From Rebecca billardiae RCC1528 (Eukaryota > Haptophyta), in assembly GCA_965240325.2 (NCBI GenBank), contig OZ251223.1, positions 1,550,001 through 1,614,000 of the forward strand: a stretch of DNA of 64,000 nucleotides, in the 5' to 3' direction. Every line of letters begins with the position of its first letter. Positions within the stretch are counted from its first letter, which is position 1. Shown piece after piece: positions 39,009 to 47,508 of this stretch. Under the pieces are notes generated by a model. That model worked only from the letters and a program-made list of their open reading frames with translations, searched no databases and was not told the DNA's origin. The position numbers and the translations under genes are program-made.

Positions 39009-42000
39009 ATGTCGGCGCTGTGGCGGTTGCTGCTGGTGGCCGCGGGCGCAACGGCGAGCGCCAAGTCGTTCCGCCCCAAGCCGCTCTCCACGACCAACCC
39101 CGCGACCTTTGTGCGCCCGACGCCGCGCGACAAGGTCGCTCCGGCCAAGGTGACGTGGCAGGACCCGCACGAGGTACCCAAGCCAACCGCCGAGTGGTGG
39201 GAGAATATGGTGCTCACGAAGGAGGACATCGACGGCAACGGGAACGGCTTCGTCATCCCGTACATCGTCGACCCCAAGGACTTCGGCCTCAAGCTCGCCG
39301 TGCCGTTCCCGATCGCGGTCTCGTCTGAGATCTACGAGAACGGCTTCGACACGCTTGTCCTCGTGTCCAACTTTGGGACGAACGTCGAGTTCGACAGCGG
39401 GTACCACGTCGGGCGCCACGACAAGCTCACGGTGGATCTGCTCTGGGGCGAGTCTGGCCGGGGGATGGTCTGCACGCTCGCGCGCGGCTCGCCGTACGTG
39501 ACGTGTCGGTACGACGGCGTGCCGCCCGCGTTCAACGCGCCGCAGATGATCGAAGGGTTCTCGGTCGACGGCGTGCCAGCGGCGTGCCGCAAGGGGAACC
39601 ACACGGGGCGCCGCTTCCAGGTCTCCTTCATCCAGTCCGACGAGACCTGGGTGCTGTACACCGAGACGAACGTCACATTCGCGTGCGAGTCGGACGCGGC
39701 ATGGTTCCAACTCTCCGCGACGGAGCCCTACTCGGGCACCGTGCGCGCGGCGATGGCGAACAACTGCACGCACGGGCGCTCGGCGTTCCACTGCAACAAG
39801 CGCCCGCCGGCCAGCCCGGCCGAGCCCGTCTTCATGCCCTACCTCGACGCGCACGCGCACGTGTACCCGGTGGCGGCGGATCTCGAGTTCTCGGTCGACG
39901 AGGTGGCGGCCGAGGGCGCCGTGCACTACAAGTGGGTGAAGGGGCACTTCAACGGCTCGGACGCGAGCACGCCGCTGCTCACGTCGATGATGGAGCACCA
40001 CCGCTCGACCGGCGTGCGCGGCGCCGAGCTCGTCCTCCCCACGCCCGCCGGCACCTCGATCCACGGCGCGTCGTACCTCGCCACCGGTGACGAGTGGCAG
40101 GTGAAGTACCGGCTGCCGCGCGTGTCGTGGCACGCGGAGCGCGACGTGGCGCCGGAGCGGCTCGAGGCGCTGGTGGCGCAGCTGGAGGCGGACAAGGACT
40201 GGCTGCCGCCGCGGAACTACCAGCTCGGCGCGGGCGACCCGTACAACCTGGGCAAGATGCTCTCGCGCATGGGGCGGGTCGCGCTGATCGCTGAGCACGT
40301 CGGCAGGGACGACATCGCGCAGCATGTCGTCGGGCTGATGAAGCCGCTGGCCGAGCTGTACATCGACTCGAGCGCGGCCAACTACCTGCTGTACGATCAC
40401 TCGTGGGGCGGGATCGTCAGCTGCGGTGCGCCGCCGGGCGGCCCGCCGGGCGGCCGCCGCCGCGGGCGCACCACCGCAGCCCCCGGCCGCGCGTGCAGCG
40501 CGCACCTGCGCACGGCGCGCTGACTCGCCGGGCGGCCGCCGCCGCGGGCGCACCACCGCAGCCCCCGGCCGCGCGTGCAGCGCGCACCTGCGCACGGCGC
40601 GCTGACTCGCCGCCCCGACTGCGCGTGTGCGCGCCGTCGCCGCGCCGCGCCAGGCTGCATCTACGACGACTGCGGCGGCCAGTGCGACCCGCACTGCAAC
40701 GACGGTGGCGACCCGTCGTTCTGTCCGTCGCTCACCGACCCGGGCATGGACTTTGGCAACGGCTACTACAACGACCATCGTGAGCGCCGCGCGGCCGCGC
40801 ACGCGCTCGCCCGCCGCAGCCAGCCCGGCTGTGCGCTCACACGCCAGCCCCCGCGCTCGGCCGCGCGCGCGCGCGCGGCGCGGCTTGGGTCAGACTTCCA
40901 CTACGGGTACCACCTGTATGCCGTCGCCGTGCTTGCGCACTTCGACCGGCGCTGGGCGGAGAAGCACAAGGAGTTCCTGCTGCTGTACGCGCGCGACGTG
41001 TTCAACCCGTCGCGCGAAGACCAGTTCTTCCCCGTGTGGCGCAACAAGGACTGGTTCATGGGCTTCAGCTGGGCGTCTGGCATCGCGCTCGCGGCGGGGC
41101 AGCCGTTCCGCAACGGGCGGAACCAGGAGTCGACCTCCGAGTCGGTCAACGCGTACTACGCGCTGCAGCTGCTCGGCGAGGCGCTGGGCAACGACGAGAT
41201 GCTCAGCCTGGGCCGCATCGCCACCGCCGCCGAGATCCACTCGGCTCAGACCTACTGGCACCTGTCCCGGGACAACCCAGTCTACCCGCCCGCGCTGCGG
41301 GAGAAGAGGATGCTCGGCATCCTGTGGCAGAACCTCGCGCAGTACCAGACGTGGTTCGGCGGGCAGGGCTTCATGGTGCACGGCATCCAGATGATCCCGA
41401 TCACGCCGATCTCCGAGGCGCTGTACCGCCCAGAGTTCATTGAGGACGAGTACCCGGTCTTTGAAAAGTCGTGCGCGGGCGGCGGGCAGTGCATGACGGA
41501 CGGCTGGGTCACGTTCGCGGTGATGGACCACGCCATACTCGACTCGGTAACGCGCGCGCGCGCGAGCCGGGGGGCTGGGTGGGGGTGGGGCCGTGCGGGT
41601 GCGACGGGCTCGGCTCGGACGACCGCTCACGCACGCGACGCGCGCGCCCCCGCCCGCGCCGCCGCGGCCCGCGCCCGTCGCGCCGCAGGAGGCGGCGTGG
41701 GCTGAGATGGAGAAGCTGCCGGACTCTGTCTTCTCAGGCCAGTCACCCGCGGGCAACGGCAACTCACGCTCCAACACCATGTACTGGATCGCGACGCGGC
41801 CAAACGCGACGAAGCTGAAAGGGGGCGAGCTCAAGGCGCTGCTCCATGCGGCGACGGCAGGTGGGGCGCCACCGGCCCTTCTCGGCCTGATCGCGCTGGT
41901 CACTGTGCTCGCGGGCGTGATCGGCAGCCTGGCGCGCACGCGCCGCACGCGCCTTGCCGTGGGCGCGGCCGATGCTGGGCTCGAGGGCGGTGGCCACGAG

Positions 42001-42087
42001 GCGCTGCTCGGCTCCGAGTGTCGGGAAGGCGACACATCGGCGGTGGACGCCGTGCGCGACGAGCGCGTGGCGCTGGCCACCAGCTAG
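39009..42087 (+). CDS. GH81 endo-1,3-beta-glucanase, membrane-anchored, four exons
   Basis: The model is join(39009..40425, 40654..40779, 40894..41546, 41689..42087), 864 aa; all introns are GT..AG. A signal peptide (MSALWRLLLVAAGATASA) is followed by the GH81 fold: PVPFPIAVSSEIYENGFD-like N-terminal beta sandwich, DHSWGGIVSCG joined to CIYDDCGG, and the hallmark GYYNDHHFHYGYH restored by intron 2. The catalytic Glu region is NQESTSESVNAYY. A C-terminal TM helix (LLGLIALVTVLAGVIGSLA) and a ~50-aa tail follow. GH81 enzymes cleave beta-1,3-glucans such as laminarin or chrysolaminarin. Here the enzyme is probably displayed on the outer cell or vacuole membrane, with a role in storage glucan use, wall remodelling or feeding. 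The anchor is uncommon for this family. Confidence 0.92.
40444..40607. repeat. Two-copy 82-bp tandem repeat inside GH81 intron 1
   Basis: CGCCGGGCGGCCGCCGCCGC and the following ~60 bp occur twice in direct succession (40444-40525 and 40526-40607) with no visible mismatch. It lengthens intron 1 to 228 bp, the longest in this window. Confidence 0.9.
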
Positions 42088-42313
42088 CAGCGACCAAGGC
42101 TGGCCCATTCTGCATTCACCTTGGGAGTGGGCATTGGCAGCATTGACTTGACGGTCCGGCCGGACACATCGCCAACGTCACCGTCGCCGGCACAACTACC
42201 GGACTTCTCGTAATTCGTAGCGGGAATCTAGCTACAACAAATCCGACGAAAAGTCGACTCGACCGGCGAGGGCGACACGTCTCGCTGCCGTCGCGACACC
42301 TGTCTTCTCCAAG

Positions 42314-43126
42314 ATGGTCCGCACCGGCGACATCGCCAATACCTTCGTACTCGTGAACACGGCCGTCTTCCTGGCTGGTGTCGTGGCCAATGCGCTTGGC
42401 ACGGTCAACTTTTTCAGCGATTCCTTCATGACGGACGGGTTCTGCGTTGCAAACAAGGACACGCCTTTGTTGCAGAGTCACATGCTGTGCTTCTATGTGG
42501 ACACCGTGTGCGCCGTGGTTCTGACATACCTGGCGCGGCGGCATAAGGGCATGCATGGGTACGAGCCCGTCGCGCACGCGCCGGCAGGCGTGTTCCTGCA
42601 TGGTCTCGCGCACTTGGGCATGTGGTTCTTCCGCGATGCCGAGGTGAGCGAGCTGCCGCGGGTGCGCGATACGATGCTCATGGACGTACCGAGGGAGGCC
42701 CAGAAGGTGGCCTTCCTCTGGTTCTTCTTCTTCTTTCTGCTTCGCTCTGCCCCCAGTGTCCCGAGCTCGCACGCGGCAGTGCACGCTCTTCTGCATGCTC
42801 CGATGCTGCAGCTGCTGGTCCCGCCGCGGTTCGGCTTCACGTACGTCCAGACAGTGCTGCTGTGGGTTACCGCGCTTTACGACCTGCGACGGCCAAAGAA
42901 GGACGGTTTTTACGACCTCTCGGCGGTAATGATCAATCTGCCAGTCGGCTTGGTGTCCTGGCTCGAGGGCGCTGCGTGCGAGTCCCTCTTCAGAGGCATC
43001 GGCGGGCACGTGTGGTACGACGCTGTCATTCCCCTGAGCATGTTCGCCTACTACGCCGTCGCATTGCCTATGGGCTCCACGCGCGGCACCGGTAGCACTG
43101 CCCGCGGGGCAATCAAGGTGCAGTAG
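42314..43126 (+). CDS. Polytopic membrane protein, family unknown
   Basis: Single-exon gene of 270 aa with about six or seven hydrophobic segments: TFVLVNTAVFLAGVVANALG, LCFYVDTVCAVVLTYLA, PAGVFLHGLAHLGMWFF, KVAFLWFFFFFLL, FTYVQTVLLWVTALYDL, LSAVMINLPVGLVSWLEG and VIPLSMFAYYAVALPM. His residues cluster at membrane edges (HAPAGVFLHGLAHLGMWF and SHAAVHALLHAP), a pattern seen in membrane metal-dependent enzymes, but no family motif is secure. A Cys-rich luminal loop (DGFCVANKD) follows TM1. Function is unknown. The start has a typical short 5' interval after the GH81 gene. Confidence 0.75.
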   Translation: MVRTGDIANTFVLVNTAVFLAGVVANALGTVNFFSDSFMTDGFCVANKDTPLLQSHMLCFYVDTVCAVVLTYLARRHKGMHGYEPVAHAPAGVFLHGLAHLGMWFFRDAEVSELPRVRDTMLMDVPREAQKVAFLWFFFFFLLRSAPSVPSSHAAVHALLHAPMLQLLVPPRFGFTYVQTVLLWVTALYDLRRPKKDGFYDLSAVMINLPVGLVSWLEGAACESLFRGIGGHVWYDAVIPLSMFAYYAVALPMGSTRGTGSTARGAIKVQ

Positions 43127-43299
43127 TGGCTACCCGCCGAGACTAGCTAGTAGCTGCGAAGCCGCCGCCTGCTGCTACGGATGCTGCGCGCACTCACTTA
43201 TTCTACTCGTTGAAGTCATCAATCGCAGGGGTCGGAAGGGACTCTGCTGTAATGGTCCGCTTGGTTGACTTCGGCTCGGGGCCAAGACGTAACGGAGCT

Positions 43300-43322
43300 G
43301 GGGGGGGGGGGGGGGGGGGGGG
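43300..43322 (+). repeat. G23 homopolymer run
   Basis: Twenty-three consecutive G. The 17 bases before it (AAGACGTAACGGAGCTG) recur exactly at 61084-61100, again followed by a G-rich tract. Confidence 0.97.
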
Positions 43323-44489
43323 CGGAGCCCGACGCCCGCCAACTGTCACCGCACATGAACTATGGGCTCCCGAGCCGCGGCACTGTCACTCATGTCAGGG
43401 ACGTCCACCGGACCCTATGGTGGGGGTGCTAATTTAGACGAACCCCTGGGAGCCAGGGAGCGATGAGGGTACCAATCGAAAGATCTCCGGGGCGGCGGAC
43501 GAAGTAACGTAGTCCTCATCGAATAAGTAATCGACGTCTTCTCACGCCTCGACGTGTTTGAACGCGTCGTCGCAGTCGAACACGGAGGACTCCATCGTGC
43601 TGAACTTTTTTTTGGGCTCCCGGACCGGTCTCTCGCACAATGGAGCTCCGCCGAGCGGGCGAGGAGACGAGACGCCTTGGAGGCCTTGATCCGGGCGCAT
43701 CCGCTGGTTGGCCGCGGCACCCTGTCGCGCTCGCGCCCCGGGTGCACCTTCGTGCACTGAGAGTCACCGATGGGCGAGAAGCTGCTCGTCGACTCGAGCA
43801 AGCTGCGCGCTGTCCGCGTCGAGCTGCTCGCGCCGGCGGCCACACCTTGAGCTCGCGGCGGTGCGGGTGTGCGCATGAGCTTGTCGGCTTCGAGCTGCTC
43901 GCGCCCCGGGCCGCGCCGTCAGCTCGTGGTGGCACGGGTATGCGCACGAGCTCGTGCTTGGCTGCAGATCCTCAGAGGACTGCCACAGCTGGCTGGCTCA
44001 GAGCTTGTTCGACGAGTGCTGAGGTGCGGTGTGGCCTGCGCGGTGCGCCGCAGCGGTCAATGCGTTGCTCGATCCTGCAGTGCACTACGTCTTGACTCGC
44101 GAGGGAGGCGCCGATATCGGGGCTGTGTGCAATGCGTCATGGCCGCTCGACGCAGAGCCGACGCCGCACGACGCAGCCCTCAGCCAACACCAGCGAACAC
44201 GGTCTGCTATGCGAATTCTGGCGAGTTGGGGCCTTATTGATTGAGGCGTATTTGGTCCTTCGATCGGCTGGGGGGAGCCCCCCCAGACCCCCCAGAGAGT
44301 CTGAATGCACCCCTGCTGGACGTCCCGGACAGTGACCGGAGCCTATATGAAGCCGTCGCCGATGTCGTAGCGCGGTCGCGGAAGCCCGATTATCCGTTAT
44401 CGTTGGGCAGCCCGGTCCGGCCTGACTAGGGCGCAAGACCGAAACGAGACGGAATGATGAATACGGATATGTGTTACTAATTCTATGCT

Positions 44490-44950
44490 TTAAAGACACA
44501 TGCACGAAGGCGCAGCTCTCCTGATTCGTCTGTCGACGTACTGATTGGAGACAGCGGGTGTGACTGTGAGCGGGCGTTGGCCGCGGGTGACGGGTAGTCG
44601 TCGCCGTGATGACTGATGCTGTGATGCCTGATCACACGGAGGCAGTAGGTGCCCAGGGATGCCGCTGTAGTATTTGCAGTCGTCGCCGGCCTTGGTCATC
44701 ATGTAGTTGTACGCGTCGACGTTCCGAGGCCGTGTTCGAGTTGCGGATGCCGTGGTGCAGGTAGTGGATGGGGTCGCCCTGGCCGGTGTGCGCGGCCTTG
44801 GTCTTCACTGCTTGCTTGATGACAGCCATACCCATCAGATTCTTCTGACGCTCACTTTTGAAATACAAATTGTGAACGTTTCGCCTGTAGTTTTCGGTTC
44901 GTCTTGATTTCCTTTCGACCACAAGCGCCGTAAGGGTAACCGCCGTTACG
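44490..44950 (-). pseudogene. Frameshifted gene remnant, family unknown
   Basis: On the minus strand a coherent frame reads NVHNLYFKSERQKNLMGMAV and later GDPIHYLHHGIRNSNT, then falls out of frame near 44740. The neighbouring frame continues RNVDAYNYMMTKAGDDCKYY then SGIPGHLLP. A single small indel explains the break. No start codon is visible at the left; an AG at about 44962 could be a splice acceptor. The residue composition is less GC-driven than host genes, which may point to foreign origin. I do not recognise the family. Confidence 0.45.
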
Positions 44951-45761
44951 GCGTCCTGTATGTGGCTAGGTGCACGCTCCCAAGCTTCTGACCAATTCTA
45001 TGATGATTTAAAGACACCGGGAAAGGACCTTCTGATATCACTGAAAAATCGGGGAATTCATCATTGGAGCAGGTGCGTTTCCGCCGGTTGCCGCGGATGA
45101 ATCGATTACCATGCACCGCGGCTAACCACCGCCCTGCACCAGCCCTGCTTTCACACACACAAAATAGTGAAAATACCCCTCTCCCGCCTGGCGGCCTAGT
45201 AGCCTATTCAATTCGTGAGGGGATTCCAGGACGGGGCGCGGATTTTAGTTGATGACAGCGGGTGCTCCCAAACGATATCAAATGTGCGAATACCTCGAAC
45301 AGGTTGGCTACTTGGCTACGCGTTTATCAAAGCGTTTTGGTTCATCACCACGGCCCGCGGAGTACCGGGCGGTACCGCAGTTCGTTGCGGTATTGCCATA
45401 TTTCATCACCCGTGCCACCGGTACTCCAGGGCGGAACGTTGATGAACCCGAATAGGAAGATCAGCCGAGGAAGAATGGGGTTATGGATTCGGCGGGCGGC
45501 GTGAAATGAAATGATACCAAACCACGCTTGAGTTCGCCTGCGAGTTGTGTCGACGTCTTACACATGCCTATCGTAAAGATTCCGATTCCTTAAGCTCCTG
45601 GGCTTTTTGGGTAACTTTTGTGATGTTTGATGGGCGCCTTCTCCGGGTTGACATCAATTGCCCATCAACCGCGAACACCGCTATCAATCTACCTCGGGCG
45701 CTTGTGGGGAACCCCGCACCTGTCGAATACAGAACACACCTTCTCCCTCACCCTCACGCAC

Positions 45762-46469
45762 ATGTCCTCCGACGACGGGCCGCGCGCCACCCTCATCCGT
45801 GGCGCGGCGCGAGCCGTCGGCACTCTTCTGCACGCCAGCCGAGACGACCTTCCCAACGACGCCGTCGACTGCATGGGCCCCTTCACGGAGCGGCACAAGC
45901 CCATGGCGTGGGACGTGTACTGGATCCAGGACGAGCTTCCACTCCCGGAGGATCTCGCCGAGGCGATCTTCGACTTCCTGCACGTCACCAGCGAGTGCTT
46001 GCGACTCGACTCGGAGGCTATCGTCATCGCAATCGTCCTGCTCGAGCGTCTCGTCATGCGCATAGGCCGCGCCGTCCTGCGCCTGAGCACGACTCGTCCG
46101 CTGCTCGTAACCGCACTCGTCGTCGCATCCAAGTCGCTTGGACAGGACGACATCAATATGCACGCTTTCTGCGAGCAAGTGTGCTGCAACGACGAGCACC
46201 TGCGCCAGCTTGTCGAGTGCGAGCGCGCATTCACGCACGGCATCAGCTTTGATGACGCCGTGCCACCCGCCGTCTTCGAGCAGTACTGCCTCCTCCTGCT
46301 GAGCCACGGCGGCCGCAGCGCACTACCGCCGCCGCTGGACGTGGCACGGAACGCCAGCTTTGACCGCGCGTTCGAGCACCAGTGCGGCCTCGAAGCGGAT
46401 GCCGATGCGCACCAACCCGACGCCAAGAGACGATGCGTTCGCGTGAGCGCTGGTTCAAGCCGCAGCTGA
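45762..46469 (+). CDS. Cyclin-box protein (PHO80/cyclin-U-like)
   Basis: A 235-aa protein from ATG 45762; an in-frame ATG at 45627 would add 45 residues of unlikely content. The cyclin box spans about residues 60-180: CLRLDSEAIVIAIVLLERLV, then TTRPLLVTALVVASKSLGQD with the alpha-3/alpha-5 helices, and LVECERAFTHGISFDDAVPP. The pattern (RPLLVTALVVASK, E-R-AF near helix 5) is that of P/U-type (PHO80-like) cyclins that pair with a CDK. It probably acts as a regulatory subunit in cell-cycle or nutrient control. The tail has a basic KRRCVRV patch. The PLV left terminus lies 170 bp downstream of the stop, so the virus integrated in its 3' flank. Confidence 0.83.
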   Translation: MSSDDGPRATLIRGAARAVGTLLHASRDDLPNDAVDCMGPFTERHKPMAWDVYWIQDELPLPEDLAEAIFDFLHVTSECLRLDSEAIVIAIVLLERLVMRIGRAVLRLSTTRPLLVTALVVASKSLGQDDINMHAFCEQVCCNDEHLRQLVECERAFTHGISFDDAVPPAVFEQYCLLLLSHGGRSALPPPLDVARNASFDRAFEHQCGLEADADAHQPDAKRRCVRVSAGSSRS

Positions 46470-46639
46470 CCCAATCAGGGCCCAGTGATACAGACTCACA
46501 GCGTTACGGGCCCGCCGGGCCGGGCCGACGTGTCCGGCTGTCCGCGCATCGCCATCCATCGGAGGTCCGGCGCGTGCACGCGACAGCTCAACGTCACGGC
46601 TTGTAGCTGCGTGGAGAACGTTGAGTCTGTCCGTTGCAA

Positions 46640-46884
46640 GAGAGAGAAGGTATTACCTACTCACCAGGACAGTTTACCCCCGGCCGCCGCGCCGTCACAA
46701 AATGGCCGGCACCCGCAGGTCATTTTCGCGCATCCGCGCACACCCTCCATCCCTCCCGCCCCTCCGAAATCACCGGTGTTTGCCACCCGAAACGAGACTG
46801 GCAAATGCCGGTGATTTTCGCGCTGAAAACCATGCTTTCACAAGCGAAAATTTAGACGCCACTTCGATACACTGCGCGCTACGA
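46640..46884 (+). repeat. Left terminal inverted repeat (245 bp)
   Basis: Begins GAGAGAGAAGGTATTACC and ends in GCGCGCTACGA. Its reverse complement is 60233-60477, with no mismatch seen on reading. Inside, 46768-46785 and 46799-46816 form an 18-bp hairpin stem (16 of 18 paired) around a 13-nt loop. The word TTTTCGCG occurs twice. Confidence 0.96.
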
Positions 46885-47000
46885 TCCCGCCAAGACAAAC
46901 CGAGGGCGGCCGCCGAAGCTCAGTTCCAAGGCCGAAGCTTGCGAGCCGGCCAAGAACTACCAGTGATCCAAGGCCGAAGCTTTCCGGATCTCGCTTTTCA

Positions 47001-47315
47001 CCAGGACAGACCAGAGCCCCGCCAGTAAAAACTCGCGAGGCGACCATGATTTTACCGGTGAAGCTTCGGGTCTCAACTTTAGAGGCCACTTCGAGCACTC
47101 CGCCAGGTTTTTCCACCAGGACAGACCAGCGCCCCGCCAGTAAAAACTCGCGAGGCGACCATGATTTTACCGGCGAAGCTTCGGGTCTCAACTTTAGAGG
47201 CCACTTCGAGCACTCCGCCAGGTTTTTCCACCAGGACAGACCAGCGCCCCCACCAGTAAAAAAAGGCGACCATACCGGCGAAGCTTCGGGTCTCAACTTT
47301 AGAGAGGCCGACCAT
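47001..47315 (+). repeat. 115-bp tandem repeats next to the left TIR
   Basis: About 2.7 copies starting at 47001, 47116 and 47231 (CCAGGACAGACCAG..). Copies 1 and 2 are almost identical; copy 3 has deletions. Each contains the palindrome CGAAGCTTCG or a one-base variant. The location between TIR and polymerase gene would suit an origin or regulatory region, but that is inference. No second set exists at the right end. Confidence 0.92.
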
Positions 47316-47508
47316 CCCCAAAACATATTTCGATCCGCACTTAAGACTTGGGCCGAGCTCGCGCGACGATGTCGGCATCCCGGGCGGCCGCCGCCGACCC
47401 TCAGCCGCCGACCCGCCATCCGCGGAAAAAACTTAGGACTTGGGGGCCGAGCCAGCGGCGGACCAAAGTGCGTTAGTTTTCGACGAAAATTTTCTGCGCC
47501 AGAGTAAA

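Larger units (their letters stand above)
43127..45761. other. 2.6-kb region of decayed, partly coding-like sequence
   Basis: No intact gene is supported. It contains a 23-G run, a minus-strand coding-like stretch with one TGA (43437-43660), an imperfect direct repeat (about 43815-43955), plus-strand fragments around 44029-44430 broken by a TGA, and a frameshifted minus-strand gene remnant (44490-44950). Two copies of an ATTCTATG..TTTAAAGACAC word occur at about 44481 and 44997. GC content drops noticeably after 44430. Confidence 0.45.

Noticed and set aside
46640-46884. Short frames inside the PLV terminal repeats
   Set aside because: They occur in both ends because the ends are inverted copies; no start context or domain supports a protein.
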